Origin: Rhodococcus triatomae
Lineage (GTDB): Bacteria; Actinomycetota; Actinomycetes; Mycobacteriales; Mycobacteriaceae
DNA length: 64,000 nt
NCBI RefSeq assembly: GCF_014217785.1
Contig: NZ_CP048814.1
Span: forward strand, 3,348,001-3,412,000
Reading direction: 5' to 3'
Position 1 is the stretch's first letter, and every line of letters starts with the position of its first letter. The notes under the pieces are model-generated. The model worked only from the letters and a program-made list of their open reading frames with translations, was not told the DNA's origin and ran no database searches. Below, one piece after another: positions 35,519-48,782 of this stretch. The position numbers and the translations under genes are program-made.

Positions 35519-36400
35519 ATGCCTCCCCAGCGTCGAAGGATCGTGCCAGGAAGCACGCCGAAACGCCGGCAGCGCTATGTGGCGGGCACCCGTCCTCGCG
35601 CGGATGAGCCGCCCCGGAAGTCGCCCGCCTCGGACCCCACCGTGGGGGTCGAGGGGGAGGAGAAGCAGGTAGAGGGGACTGCGGAGGAATCCAAGGCTCC
35701 CGCTGTTTCCGAGTCGGGCGCACCCGAGGCGGGTGCGCCCGAGTCGAGCACACCCGACACGGCCGAGGCCCAGGAGCCGGGCGCGCCGGTCGAGGTACAG
35801 AAGCTTCCGCCGCCGAAGGCGTCCGATGCCGTGTCCGTCCCGTCGGAGGTGCCCGCCTCGGGAGGCCTCCCGCCCGAATCGGGCAGTACCGCAGTGGATT
35901 CCGGGAACGCCCCCTGGCGCACCGTGGCGATCGTCGGCGCAGTTGCTGTCGCGCTCGGTGCATTCGCGGCCGTGGCTGCGTGGAAGCCCGGCGCCGACGT
36001 CGACAACCTGGCCTGGGTGGACCAGGGTCTCACCTCTGAGGTGACGGCTGCCGCCACCGAAGCGATCGAGACGTTGTCGTCCTACAACCACGAGAGCATC
36101 GACGAGGACTTCGACCGGATCCGGTCCGTTCTCAACGAGGAGAAGCTCGCCGAGTTCGAGCAGACTGCCGAGACCACCAAGAGCGCGGCGATCCAGACCC
36201 GAACGGCGACCGAGGCGATGGTCACCGACATCGGTGTCTCGTGGCTCGAGCCGGATCGGGCGGAGGTGCTCGCACATCTCAACGTCAGTGCGACCGGTGA
36301 CGGCATCGCGCAGGGCAGTGTCGCCGGACCGATCCTGGTGCGACTGGAGAAGACCGACGGCGAGTGGCTGCTGTCGTACATCTCGGACAACGCCGGATAG
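35519..36400 (+). CDS. Mce-associated membrane protein (second)
   Basis: A 293-residue paralogue of the preceding protein. The first 130 residues are a disordered, Pro/Glu/Ala-rich cytoplasmic region with the repeat GAPEAGAPESSTPDTAEA; one helix lies near residues 132-152 (WRTVAIVGAVAVALGAFAAV); the periplasmic domain contains ETLSSYNHESIDEDFDRIRS and ends GEWLLSYISDNAG. ATG 35519 follows the first gene by 68 bases. Paired Mce-associated genes of this kind are normal for the locus; each is thought to support complex assembly. Confidence 0.87.
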   Translation: MPPQRRRIVPGSTPKRRQRYVAGTRPRADEPPRKSPASDPTVGVEGEEKQVEGTAEESKAPAVSESGAPEAGAPESSTPDTAEAQEPGAPVEVQKLPPPKASDAVSVPSEVPASGGLPPESGSTAVDSGNAPWRTVAIVGAVAVALGAFAAVAAWKPGADVDNLAWVDQGLTSEVTAAATEAIETLSSYNHESIDEDFDRIRSVLNEEKLAEFEQTAETTKSAAIQTRTATEAMVTDIGVSWLEPDRAEVLAHLNVSATGDGIAQGSVAGPILVRLEKTDGEWLLSYISDNAG

Positions 36401-36620
36401 ATCCAGCTCGTGACGCATCGGTCGTAGGGGCGGCCGGGATGTCGAAAAGATCGGTCTGACGGTCCGACAGGGTGAGCCCGTCGAGTTCGACTGCAGGGCA
36501 ACCGAAGTGGTGAACTGAGGGAGCTGCCCGGCTCGCCGATGCGGAAATTCGTTGCATCGCGACGGTCGGGATCGGCCACCTGGCGGGCGGTGGTGGGCGG
36601 GCCGTCGACCGTGCTGCCTC

Positions 36621-36703
36621 CGACCATCCGGCCCGTGGCGCCCGACCATCCGGCCCGTGGCGCCCGACCATCCGGCCCGTGGCGCCCGGCCATCCGGGTG
36701 GCC
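36621..36703 (+). repeat. 22-bp tandem repeat, about 3.7 copies
   Basis: Three identical units CGACCATCCGGCCCGTGGCG plus CC at 36621-36642, 36643-36664 and 36665-36686, then a diverged partial copy to about 36703. It is 145 bp upstream of the candidate rpoB promoter. Confidence 0.85.
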
Positions 36704-36847
36704 GGCGTCACGCCCGGGCCGGGGTGCCGCTTCGTGCATCGACGCCCCGTCGGAGTGGCGCACGGCATATCCGGCGCGGGAGCCGCGACGGCCGTCGCCC
36801 GGAGGGTTCCGGCGGGCGACGATCGGGCAACTTCCGCGTGGCGCATC

Positions 36848-36876
36848 TTGACGGGGCGATGATCACGCGTCACTCT
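36848..36876 (+). promoter_or_regulatory. Candidate rpoB promoter
   Basis: TTGACG at 36848-36853 and CACTCT at 36871-36876, spacer 17 bp. The -35 is near-consensus and the -10 is weak. It would give a leader of about 260 bases, in line with the long leaders of actinobacterial rpoB. Confidence 0.4.
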
Positions 36877-37145
36877 GATGCGTGAACTCGCGAGCCGCCG
36901 AGCGACCCGGGCGGTGAGCGAGGGGCATTCTTCGACACCCGACTCGACATCTCTCGAGTTTGGGTGTACTTTTGGACGTTGCGCTGGCTGCCTCCTGTCC
37001 ACCTCTCGTCCGCACCCTGCGAAGTGACTCACTTCCAGTACTGACGAAGAGTTTCGTTCGGGTTGTGACCAGCGAAATTCGAAGCAGATACAGCGGCGGT
37101 CGCAACAGCAAGAGCGGCCCGCGTGAGGTGCTGGAAGGACGCATC

Positions 37146-40100
37146 TTGGCAGTCTCTAGCCAGACCAAGGCAGTTTCCGGAATCCCCGGAGCCCCGAAGA
37201 GGGTTTCCTTCGCGAAAATTCGCGAGCCCCTCGAAGTCCCCGGGCTCCTCGATCTCCAAACAGATTCGTTCGAGTGGTTGATCGGCAGTCAGAATTGGCG
37301 CGAGCGTACAGCCGCGCGCGGAGACACCGCGGTCACCGGCGGTCTCGAGGACGTTCTCGCGGAGCTCTCTCCGATCGAGGACTTCTCGGGTTCGATGTCC
37401 CTGTCCTTCTCCGACCCTCGCTTCGAGGAAGTCAAGGCCTCGGTCGACGAGTGCAAAGACAAGGACATGACCTACGCGGCGCCGTTGTTCGTCACCGCGG
37501 AGTTCATCAACAACAACACCGGTGAGATCAAGAGCCAGACGGTCTTCATGGGTGACTTCCCGATGATGACCGACAAGGGCACGTTCATCATCAACGGCAC
37601 CGAGCGTGTCGTCGTCTCGCAGCTCGTCCGCAGCCCGGGCGTGTACTTCGACGAGTCGATCGACAAGAGCACCGAGAAGACGCTGCACAGCGTCAAGGTC
37701 ATCCCCGGCCGCGGTGCGTGGCTCGAGTTCGACGTCGACAAGCGCGACACGGTCGGTGTCCGCATCGACCGCAAGCGCCGTCAGCCCGTCACGGTGCTGC
37801 TCAAGGCTCTCGGCTGGACCACCGAGCAGATCACGGAGCGGTTCGGCTTCTCCGAGATCCTCATGGCGACGCTGGAGAAGGACAACACCGCGGGCACCGA
37901 CGAGGCGCTGCTCGACATCTACCGCAAGCTGCGTCCGGGTGAGCCGCCCACCAAGGAGTCCGCGCAGACCCTGCTGGAGAACCTGTTCTTCAAGGACAAG
38001 CGCTACGACCTCGCGCGGGTCGGCCGCTACAAGATCAACAAGAAGCTGGGCCTGAACATCGGCCAGCCGATCGAGGCGTCCACCCTCACCGAGGAAGACA
38101 TCGTCGCCACCATCGAGTACCTGGTGCGCCTGCACGCCGGTGACACCACGATGACCGCTCCCGGCGGCGCCCCGGTACCCGTCGAGGTCGACGACATCGA
38201 CCACTTCGGCAACCGTCGTCTGCGTACGGTCGGCGAGCTCATCCAGAACCAGATCCGGGTGGGCCTGTCCCGCATGGAGCGGGTGGTCCGCGAGCGCATG
38301 ACCACGCAGGACGTGGAGGCGATCACGCCGCAGACGCTGATCAACATCCGTCCCGTCGTGGCAGCGATCAAGGAGTTCTTCGGAACGTCCCAGCTGTCGC
38401 AGTTCATGGACCAGAACAACCCGCTGTCGGGTCTGACGCACAAGCGTCGCCTGTCGGCTCTCGGCCCGGGTGGTCTGTCCCGTGAGCGTGCCGGCCTCGA
38501 GGTTCGCGACGTGCACCCGTCGCACTACGGCCGCATGTGTCCGATCGAGACCCCCGAGGGTCCGAACATCGGTCTCATCGGTTCGTTGTCGGTGTACGCG
38601 CGGGTCAACCCGTTCGGCTTCATCGAGACGCCGTACCGCAAGGTCGTCGACGGCAAGGTCACCGACCAGGTCGACTACCTGACCGCAGACGAGGAGGACC
38701 GTCACGTCGTCGCGCAGGCCAACTCGGCTGTCGACACGAACGGGCACTTCACGGAGGAGCGCGTCCTGGTCCGCCGTAAGGGCGGCGAGGTCGAGTTCGT
38801 CTCCTCGGCCGACGTCGACTACATGGACGTCTCGCCGCGGCAGATGGTCTCCGTCGCGACCGCGATGATTCCGTTCCTCGAGCACGACGACGCGAACCGT
38901 GCCCTCATGGGCGCGAACATGCAGCGTCAGGCGGTGCCGCTGATCCGCAGCGAGTCCCCGCTGGTCGGTACCGGCATGGAGCTGCGTGCCGCCGTCGACG
39001 CCGGTGACGTCATCGTCAACGAGAAGTCGGGCGTCGTGGAGGAGGTCTCCGCGGACTACGTCACGGTCATGGCCGACGACGGCAGCCGCAAGACCTACCG
39101 GCTGCGCAAGTTCGCCCGGTCGAACCAGGGCACCTGCAGCAACCAGCGTCCGATCGTGGACGAGGGTCAGCGGGTCGAGTCCGGCCAGGTCCTCGCCGAC
39201 GGCCCCTGCACCGAGAACGGTGAGATGGCGCTCGGCAAGAACCTGCTCGTGGCGATCATGCCGTGGGAAGGCCACAACTACGAGGACGCGATCATCCTGA
39301 GCCAGCGGCTCGTGGAGGAGGACGTGCTCACCTCGATCCACATCGAGGAGCACGAGATCGATGCCCGCGACACCAAGCTCGGTGCCGAGGAGATCACCCG
39401 GGACATCCCGAACGTCTCCGACGAGGTCCTGGCCGATCTCGACGAGCGGGGCATCATCCGCATCGGTGCCGAGGTCCGGGACGGCGACATCCTCGTCGGC
39501 AAGGTCACGCCGAAGGGCGAGACCGAGCTGACGCCGGAGGAGCGCCTGCTGCGTGCCATCTTCGGTGAGAAGGCCCGTGAGGTCCGCGACACGTCGCTCA
39601 AGGTGCCGCACGGCGAGAACGGCAAGGTCATCGGTATTCGCGTGTTCTCACGCGAGGACGACGACGACCTGCCTCCCGGTGTCAACGAGCTGGTCCGCGT
39701 CTACGTGGCCCAGAAGCGCAAGATCCAGGACGGCGACAAGCTGGCCGGCCGGCACGGCAACAAGGGCGTCATCGGCAAGATCCTTCCTCAGGAGGACATG
39801 CCGTTCCTGCCCGACGGCACCCCGGTCGACATCATCCTGAACACCCACGGTGTGCCGCGTCGTATGAACATCGGCCAGGTGCTCGAGACGCACCTGGGCT
39901 GGATCGGCAAGACCGGATGGAACGTGCAGATCGCCTCCGACGGCTCCCGCCCGGACTGGGCCGAGAGCCTGCCGGAGGAGATGCTGTCCGCCCCGGCCGA
40001 CTCGAACATCGCCACCCCGGTGTTCGACGGTGCCAAGGAGGACGAGCTCACCGGTCTGCTCGCGTCCACGCTGCCCAACCGCGACGGCGACCTCATGGTC

Positions 40101-40634
40101 ACGCCCGACGGCAAGGCCACGTTGTTCGACGGTCGCTCCGGCGAGCCGTTCCCGTACCCGGTCTCGGTCGGCTACATGTACATCATCAAGCTGCACCACC
40201 TGGTCGACGACAAGATCCACGCGCGTTCGACCGGTCCGTACTCGATGATCACGCAGCAGCCGCTCGGTGGTAAGGCCCAGTTCGGTGGCCAGCGCTTCGG
40301 TGAGATGGAGTGCTGGGCGATGCAGGCCTACGGCGCGGCGTACACGCTGCAGGAACTGCTGACCATCAAGTCGGACGACGTGGTGGGCCGCGTGAAGGTG
40401 TACGAGGCCATCGTCAAGGGCGAGAACATCCCGGAGCCCGGTATCCCCGAATCGTTCAAGGTGCTCCTCAAGGAGCTCCAGTCGCTCTGCCTCAACGTGG
40501 AGGTGCTGTCCAGCGACGGTGCCGCCATCGCGATGGCGGACGGAGACGACGAGGATCTCGAGCGCGCGGCTGCGAACCTGGGCATCAACCTGTCCAGGAA
40601 CGAGGCGGCGACGGTCGACGACCTCGCGAACTAG
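37146..40634 (+). CDS. rpoB: DNA-directed RNA polymerase subunit beta
   Basis: A protein of 1162 residues, the beta subunit of RNA polymerase. Markers in order are [17 protein letters not shown]-like N-terminus (here [16 protein letters not shown]), the rifampicin region [20 protein letters not shown] with [10 protein letters not shown] near residues 414-441, [20 protein letters not shown], and the C-terminal [20 protein letters not shown]. The rifampicin pocket carries the sensitive Asp, His and Ser residues. TTG 37146 is chosen with GGAAGGA six bases upstream, like the TTG start of mycobacterial rpoB; GTG 37128 is the alternative and the frame is open to 36960. It is followed by rpoC after a hairpin. 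Confidence 0.97.
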   Translation: MAVSSQTKAVSGIPGAPKRVSFAKIREPLEVPGLLDLQTDSFEWLIGSQNWRERTAARGDTAVTGGLEDVLAELSPIEDFSGSMSLSFSDPRFEEVKASVDECKDKDMTYAAPLFVTAEFINNNTGEIKSQTVFMGDFPMMTDKGTFIINGTERVVVSQLVRSPGVYFDESIDKSTEKTLHSVKVIPGRGAWLEFDVDKRDTVGVRIDRKRRQPVTVLLKALGWTTEQITERFGFSEILMATLEKDNTAGTDEALLDIYRKLRPGEPPTKESAQTLLENLFFKDKRYDLARVGRYKINKKLGLNIGQPIEASTLTEEDIVATIEYLVRLHAGDTTMTAPGGAPVPVEVDDIDHFGNRRLRTVGELIQNQIRVGLSRMERVVRERMTTQDVEAITPQTLINIRPVVAAIKEFFGTSQLSQFMDQNNPLSGLTHKRRLSALGPGGLSRERAGLEVRDVHPSHYGRMCPIETPEGPNIGLIGSLSVYARVNPFGFIETPYRKVVDGKVTDQVDYLTADEEDRHVVAQANSAVDTNGHFTEERVLVRRKGGEVEFVSSADVDYMDVSPRQMVSVATAMIPFLEHDDANRALMGANMQRQAVPLIRSESPLVGTGMELRAAVDAGDVIVNEKSGVVEEVSADYVTVMADDGSRKTYRLRKFARSNQGTCSNQRPIVDEGQRVESGQVLADGPCTENGEMALGKNLLVAIMPWEGHNYEDAIILSQRLVEEDVLTSIHIEEHEIDARDTKLGAEEITRDIPNVSDEVLADLDERGIIRIGAEVRDGDILVGKVTPKGETELTPEERLLRAIFGEKAREVRDTSLKVPHGENGKVIGIRVFSREDDDDLPPGVNELVRVYVAQKRKIQDGDKLAGRHGNKGVIGKILPQEDMPFLPDGTPVDIILNTHGVPRRMNIGQVLETHLGWIGKTGWNVQIASDGSRPDWAESLPEEMLSAPADSNIATPVFDGAKEDELTGLLASTLPNRDGDLMVTPDGKATLFDGRSGEPFPYPVSVGYMYIIKLHHLVDDKIHARSTGPYSMITQQPLGGKAQFGGQRFGEMECWAMQAYGAAYTLQELLTIKSDDVVGRVKVYEAIVKGENIPEPGIPESFKVLLKELQSLCLNVEVLSSDGAAIAMADGDDEDLERAAANLGINLSRNEAATVDDLAN

Positions 40635-40641
40635 GAGCCGA

Positions 40642-40670
40642 CCCGGCGGGGTGCACTGCACCCCGCCGGG
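40642..40670 (+). terminator. Hairpin between rpoB and rpoC
   Basis: A 14-base arm CCCGGCGGGGTGCA and its exact complement are separated by one base. It is eight bases after the rpoB stop. Since rpoC is normally co-transcribed, this is more likely a partial terminator or RNA-processing or stability element than a full stop. Confidence 0.55.
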
Positions 40671-40752
40671 CCCCGGCAGAGTGCACGAGCCGTTCCACGG
40701 CAGTGATAGCGACAACTAGTAGCAACAACCCGAACAGGGGAAAGGAAGTTAC

Positions 40753-44694
<3,942 letters not shown>

Positions 44695-44709
<15 letters not shown>

Positions 44710-44781
44710 TCGGGTAGTCGGCATCAGTACCGACTACCGCTAGTCGGGTAGTCGGCATCAGTACCGACTACCGCTAGTCGG
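44695..44781 (+). repeat. 34-bp hairpin-forming tandem repeat at the rpoC stop
   Basis: Two identical 34-bp units (44695-44728, 44729-44762) and a 19-bp partial third (44763-44781) start with the final coding bases of rpoC, ACCGACTACCGCTAG. Each full unit contains the inverted repeat CCGACTACC/GGTAGTCGG, so each can fold into a 9-bp hairpin with the TAG stop in the loop of the first. It lies just ahead of the main terminator. Confidence 0.9.
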
Positions 44782-44789
44782 CTGAAGGC

Positions 44790-44829
44790 CGAAGGCCCCG
44801 CCCCTTTCTCTTCGGGGGCGGGGCCTTCG
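44790..44829 (+). terminator. rpoBC operon terminator
   Basis: CGAAGGCCCCGCCCC and GGGGCGGGGCCTTCG form a perfect 15-bp stem around a T-rich ten-base loop, 80 bp after the rpoC stop. Confidence 0.88.
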
Positions 44830-44975
44830 TCTGTCTGTGCGTCGGTCACCGCCTGTACGTCACCCGCCGCACGCCCCCGGTTCCGGCACAATGTCACATC
44901 GGTTCGCTCAGATCGAAACTGTGGGTCACCGTGCCGAACAGGCCGCGTCGGCAGTGGGCGAAAGGGGCGACGACG

Positions 44976-45536
44976 TCAGTCGCCGAGGAGGCCGCTCTCG
45001 ACGAATCGCGTGAGGGCGGCGAGGCCGTCGGGGTCGGTGCCTTCCCAGGAGCTGACGAACTCGCGGGTGATGGTGTCGAGGAGCAGCGTGGTGAACAACG
45101 GGGAGCCGGGGAGCGTGGCGCCCGACTCGGCCAGACGCTCGAGCGTGACGGACCACGGCTTCAGGTGCACGGCCCAGAAGTCCCGCATGCCCGCAGCGAA
45201 GTCGCGATCGACGAGAGCTGCCTCGTCGAGAGCGTCCAGTGCGGCGCGATGGCGGGAATGGACCTGCCACAGCACCTGGAGATACGGGCCGATGTCGGTT
45301 CCGGCGGGCGTGCGAGTGGCGATGGCGTCGGAGTCGGCCGCGATCTCCTCGGCCAGAGCGAGCAGCACCGCTTCCATACTGTCGAACTGTTCGTCGAACT
45401 CGGCGTGGCTGTGCCCGGATTCGGTGGCGATGTCGGCGACCGAGGTACCGACGTATCCGCGGACCGAGAGCACGGTGCGGGCCGCGTCGAGCAGTTCCGC
45501 GCGCAACCGGGCGGTGTTCTCCTGACGTCTGCTCAC
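44976..45536 (-). CDS. TetR/AcrR family transcriptional regulator
   Basis: A protein of about 186 residues with an N-terminal TetR helix-turn-helix: RLRAELLDAARTVLSVRGY, VGTSVADIATESGHSHAEF and DEQFDSMEAVLLALAEEI. The recognition helix (HSHAEFDEQF) departs from the usual G-x-x-Y-x-x-F pattern. The rest is helical, with RDFWAVHLKPWSVTLERL. GTG 45536 is chosen (GTG 45545 is in frame). It stands alone, 35 bp upstream of the sixA stop region and on the same strand as the two following genes. Confidence 0.82.
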   Translation of the reverse strand: MSRRQENTARLRAELLDAARTVLSVRGYVGTSVADIATESGHSHAEFDEQFDSMEAVLLALAEEIAADSDAIATRTPAGTDIGPYLQVLWQVHSRHRAALDALDEAALVDRDFAAGMRDFWAVHLKPWSVTLERLAESGATLPGSPLFTTLLLDTITREFVSSWEGTDPDGLAALTRFVESGLLGD

Positions 45537-45580
45537 GAATTCCACTCTGTCACGCCGGGCCCCGGCCTTCCACCGGCTCG

Positions 45581-46078
45581 TCAGCGGGGTATGTGGAATG
45601 TGACCAGTGTCGAACCCGACGGCGCGATGTCGCGCCAGTCGCCCGGCACGGAGAGGACGGCGAGCGCGGACGTCGGAAACCTGCTGCGGATTCCGTCGGC
45701 CGCCGGCGAGTCGATGTTCCCGGCGAGGGTGAGGGCGGTGGCCGGCATTCCGGGTTCGTGGCCGACGACGAGGAGCGTGCTCACCTCGGGCGCGGTGTGC
45801 GCGATCTGCGCGAGGATCTCCTCCGGACCGGCGCCGTACAGTTCGTCGCGGAAGGACGTCGGCGCGGTGAGCCCGGTGGCGGACAGCGTCTCACGGGTTC
45901 GTCGCGCGCTGGAGCAGAGGACGGCATCGATCGGCGGCAGATGCGTGCGGATCCAGTCGCCGGCGAGACCTGCCTGCCGCAGACCTCGTTCGGCCAGCGG
46001 GCGTTCGTGGTCCGGGGTGCCTTCCGGGTAGGCGGACTTTCCGTGCCGGAGGAGGACCAGGGTGCGCGAGTTGGTCAC
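45581..46078 (-). CDS. SixA-type phosphohistidine phosphatase (histidine phosphatase family)
   Basis: A 165-residue histidine phosphatase. The catalytic RHG motif is in TLVLLRHGKSAYPEGTPDHE, the second arginine in CSSARRTRETLSA, and the second catalytic His in LLVVGHEPGMPATALTLAG. SixA enzymes remove phosphate from phosphohistidine in relay or PTS proteins; in actinobacteria the partner is usually unknown. GTG 46078 overlaps the stop of the upstream thioesterase gene by four bases (GTGA), so the two are co-translated. Confidence 0.9.
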   Translation of the reverse strand: MTNSRTLVLLRHGKSAYPEGTPDHERPLAERGLRQAGLAGDWIRTHLPPIDAVLCSSARRTRETLSATGLTAPTSFRDELYGAGPEEILAQIAHTAPEVSTLLVVGHEPGMPATALTLAGNIDSPAADGIRSRFPTSALAVLSVPGDWRDIAPSGSTLVTFHIPR

Positions 46079-46869
46079 GACAGGTCCGGGTCCGGGCCGG
46101 CGGTGTTCGGGGGCGACGAGATCCTCGCGGTGGCGCGCACCGCTCCGTCGACGACGAACCAGATGGTCAGGGCGGTGTCGTCGACCCGTGAACGGAGCGC
46201 GATCTGGTCGGTGGAGACGATGGGGGACAGGTACTCGACGACCGCGCGGTGTGGGACATCGACCAGGTGGGGAGCTCGCCGGGCGAGCTGTTCCTCGACG
46301 GCCTGCCAGTAGACGGCGTTGTTGACGTGGTCGAACGGGTCGATGTCGGTGTGTCGGAGGACGAACGGGGCATCGGTGACTCCGGGCTCCGCGGCGTCGG
46401 GGAGGTCGTCGGTGATCCACCGTTTCCACTTCAGCCGGTGCTCGGCCGTCGACTCGGCGAGTCGTTCGATGAACCTGTCGCTCATGCGGGTCGGCATTCC
46501 GGTTTCCGGGCTGATGTTGATCCAGAATCCGGATGTCTCGATCACCGCGCCGGAACCGGCGGTGATCTGGACCCGCATGTCCGCCCAGCGGGTGGAGAAC
46601 CCGGAGCACCACCGCAGCAGGCGGATGCGCTCCGGGCCGTCGGTGGGTTTGAGGACGTCGATGACCGTGCGGCGCACGATCCACAGGGGATGCGTCTCGA
46701 GGGCGCCGATCGCCTCCAGGTTGTCGGCGCCCATGTCCTGGAGGTAGCGGGCGATGCCGTCGAGGCGCAGGCGCTGGGTGGCGTCGATGTCGCCGGTGCG
46801 AATCGGCCACGAGTTCTCGTAGAAGTGTGCAGTCTCCGGGACGGCGGCGAGCGGCTGTTCGATGGTCAC
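46075..46869 (-). CDS. Acyl-ACP thioesterase family protein
   Basis: A 264-residue protein with two hotdog domains. The first contains FYENSWPIRTGDIDATQRLR and SGFWINISPETGMPTRMSD; the second has FVLRHTDIDPFDHVNNAVYW, where the DxxxHVNN segment is the catalytic signature of FatA/FatB-type thioesterases. It would hydrolyse fatty acyl-ACP to set free acids or chain length. GTG 46869 is the start. A promoter region of about 145 bp is shared with the divergent fprB. Confidence 0.87.
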   Translation of the reverse strand: MTIEQPLAAVPETAHFYENSWPIRTGDIDATQRLRLDGIARYLQDMGADNLEAIGALETHPLWIVRRTVIDVLKPTDGPERIRLLRWCSGFSTRWADMRVQITAGSGAVIETSGFWINISPETGMPTRMSDRFIERLAESTAEHRLKWKRWITDDLPDAAEPGVTDAPFVLRHTDIDPFDHVNNAVYWQAVEEQLARRAPHLVDVPHRAVVEYLSPIVSTDQIALRSRVDDTALTIWFVVDGAVRATARISSPPNTAGPDPDLS

Positions 46870-46958
46870 GTGTGGTCCTCACCTCGGAACGGACTCGACA
46901 GATTGTCGCATCACAGCCCCTCCCTTGTAAGGCAGGCCGGGGCTCAGTACAGTCATTC

Positions 46959-46979
46959 GTAACTGTTACTGCATGTAAC
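46959..46979. promoter_or_regulatory. GTAAC/GTTAC inverted motifs upstream of fprB
   Basis: Three five-base words, GTAAC (46959), GTTAC (46965) and GTAAC (46975), form overlapping inverted repeats, GTAACTGTTAC and GTTACTGCATGTAAC. They lie 38 bp ahead of fprB in the divergent promoter region, so they may be an operator. The regulator is unknown. Confidence 0.35.
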
Positions 46980-47016
46980 ACTCAGCTTCGACCGGCCGGA
47001 TCTGCGAGGAATTCTC

Positions 47017-48681
47017 ATGGCTTACGTCATCACCCAGGCTTGTTGTAACGATGCGAGCTGTGTCTCGGCCTGCCCGGTGAACTGCATCCATCCGACGCCG
47101 GAAGAGCGCGAGTTCGCCCAGTCGGAGATGCTCCACATCGACCCGCAGACCTGCATCGACTGCGGTGCCTGCGTCGATGCCTGCCCGGTGGACGCGATCT
47201 TCCCCGAGGACAAGCTGTTCGGATCGCTCGAGCGGTACAAGGACATCAACGCCGAGTACTACCAGGCGCACCCGATGCCGGAGGACTGGATCCCGCTGAC
47301 GCCGCAGACGCCGCCGCGTCGCGGTCTGGGGACGTTGCGGGTCGCCGTCGTCGGCGCCGGGCCTGCGGCCTGCTATGCGGCGTGCGAGCTCCTCGAACGT
47401 TCGGACGTCGAGGTCGAGATGTTCGAGCGGCTCCCCACCCCGTGGGGTCTGGTGCGTGCCGGGGTGGCCCCGGACCATCCCGGCACCAAGGAGGTGACCC
47501 GGATGTTCGAATGGAATCTCGACCGGCCGAACTTCGCCATGCACCTGGGTGTCGAGGTCGGCACGCACGTCACGCACGACGAGTTGCTCGCCCACCATCA
47601 CGCCGTGATCTACGCCGTCGGCGCGTCCAGCGACCGGGCGCTCGGGGTGCCGGGCGAGGACCTGCCCGGCGTGCACGCCGCCACCGAGTTCGTCGCCTGG
47701 TACAACGGTCACCCCGATTTCGCCGACCGCTCGTTCGCCTTCTCCGGACGTCGCGTGGTGATCGTCGGCAACGGGAACGTCGCCCTCGACGTCGCCCGCA
47801 TCCTGACGATGGACGTGGACGAACTCGCGCGCACCGACATCGCCGATCACGCACTTGCCGCACTGCGGACGAGCAACGTGGAGGAGGTCGTCCTCCTCGG
47901 CAGGCGCGGCCCGGCCCAGGCGGCCTACTCGAACCCGGAGTTCCTGGCCCTCGGCGACATCGACGGGGTCGACGTGATCATCGACGAGGCCGATCTCGAC
48001 CTCGATGCCGCGAGCGCGGAAGCTCTCGCGGACCCGGCGACGGCGATGAAGATGGAACTCGCCCGCGAGTTCGCGGGCCGTGCGCCTCGCCCCGGTCACA
48101 AGCGCATCGTCTTCCGCTACCTGTCCTCGCCGGCCGAGATCCTGGGATCGGGCCGAGCAGAGGGCGTCCGGGTCACCCGCAACGCCCTCGACGTCGACGA
48201 ATCGGGACGGCTCGTGGCGCGGTCCGCGGGCGACGGTGGCACGCTCGAGACGTCCCTGGTACTGCGGTCGATCGGGTATCGGGGCGAACCGGTGGGCGGA
48301 GTGGCGTTCGACGAGCGCCGCGGGATCGTTCCCAACGATCACGGCAGGGTGACCGACAGGGTGTACGTCACGGGGTGGATCAAGCGAGGCCCCAGCGGCG
48401 TCATCGGCACCAACAAGGCGTGCGCCAAGGAAACGGTCGCCGCCGTGCTCGAGGACTTCGAATCCGGCCGACTCGCGCGTTCGGTCGGCAGCCGCAAGGA
48501 CGTGCGCGCTCTGCTCGATCGACGGCAGCCGGATCGTATCGGCTTCGAGGGGTGGCGATCGATCGACCGCGCCGAGACCGCACGGGCCGCCGGTACCGCC
48601 CGGCCGCGGGTCAAGCTCACCGACACGCGCGAGATGATCGCCGTGGCGCGGAAGAAGCGACGGCGCCTGTTCGCCCGATGA
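47017..48681 (+). CDS. fprB: Ferredoxin-fused ferredoxin-NADP+ reductase, FprB-like
   Basis: A 554-residue fusion. The N-terminal 105 residues are a 7Fe-type ferredoxin (CCNDASCVSACPVNC and CIDCGACVDACPVDA). The rest is an adrenodoxin-reductase-like domain with the FAD motif VAVVGAGPAACYAACELL near residue 110, TPWGLVRAGVAPDHPGTK, the NADP motif VIVGNGNVALDVARIL near 250 and GWIKRGPSGVIGTNK. It moves electrons between NADPH and ferredoxin, for example to P450 systems. It matches Rv0886 in architecture and length. ATG 47017 follows GAGGAATTC. Confidence 0.95.
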   Translation: MAYVITQACCNDASCVSACPVNCIHPTPEEREFAQSEMLHIDPQTCIDCGACVDACPVDAIFPEDKLFGSLERYKDINAEYYQAHPMPEDWIPLTPQTPPRRGLGTLRVAVVGAGPAACYAACELLERSDVEVEMFERLPTPWGLVRAGVAPDHPGTKEVTRMFEWNLDRPNFAMHLGVEVGTHVTHDELLAHHHAVIYAVGASSDRALGVPGEDLPGVHAATEFVAWYNGHPDFADRSFAFSGRRVVIVGNGNVALDVARILTMDVDELARTDIADHALAALRTSNVEEVVLLGRRGPAQAAYSNPEFLALGDIDGVDVIIDEADLDLDAASAEALADPATAMKMELAREFAGRAPRPGHKRIVFRYLSSPAEILGSGRAEGVRVTRNALDVDESGRLVARSAGDGGTLETSLVLRSIGYRGEPVGGVAFDERRGIVPNDHGRVTDRVYVTGWIKRGPSGVIGTNKACAKETVAAVLEDFESGRLARSVGSRKDVRALLDRRQPDRIGFEGWRSIDRAETARAAGTARPRVKLTDTREMIAVARKKRRRLFAR

Positions 48682-48749
48682 GTGCCGGTAGTACGGCTGC
48701 GAGCCCGGGAGTGGCTGCGGGGACCGGGAGCACCGGGACGGAACCGGCC

Positions 48750-48766
48750 GGGCGGGGTGCCCGCCC
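48750..48766 (+). terminator. Short GC hairpin after fprB
   Basis: GGGCGGG and CCCGCCC with a three-base loop, 70 bp after the fprB stop and four bases before the -10 element of the next gene. It may weakly end fprB transcription. Confidence 0.4.
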
Positions 48767-48770
48767 CGAT

Positions 48771-48776
48771 TAGGCT
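48771..48776 (+). promoter_or_regulatory. Leaderless -10 element of quinone oxidoreductase gene
   Basis: TAGGCT, then six bases and ATG 48783; no ribosome-binding site is present. Confidence 0.5.
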
Positions 48777-48782
48777 CGGGGC

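Larger units (their letters stand above)
36401..37145 (+). other. Long intergenic region upstream of rpoB
   Basis: About 745 bases without a convincing gene. It holds a 22-bp tandem repeat at 36621-36703, a candidate promoter at 36848-36876 and a leader of roughly 260 bases to rpoB. Several short open frames exist on both strands, but they are low-complexity and lack ribosome-binding sites. The stretch 36401-36600 shows no recognisable element. Confidence 0.6.

Noticed and set aside
36621-36703. CRISPR array
   Set aside because: The repeats are directly adjacent with no spacers and no cas genes are present, so it is a simple tandem repeat.
36285-37032. Minus-strand genes in the region before rpoB
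   Set aside because: Open frames here are repeat-derived (GRHGPDGRAPRAG) and Arg/Pro-rich, with no start signals or recognisable domain.
37602-38480. Rifampicin-resistance mutation in rpoB
   Set aside because: The resistance-determining region keeps the sensitive Asp, His and Ser residues.
37029-39611. An 860-residue open frame antisense to rpoB
   Set aside because: Same GC-driven shadow effect; rpoB on the plus strand has all family motifs and leaves no room for a second gene.
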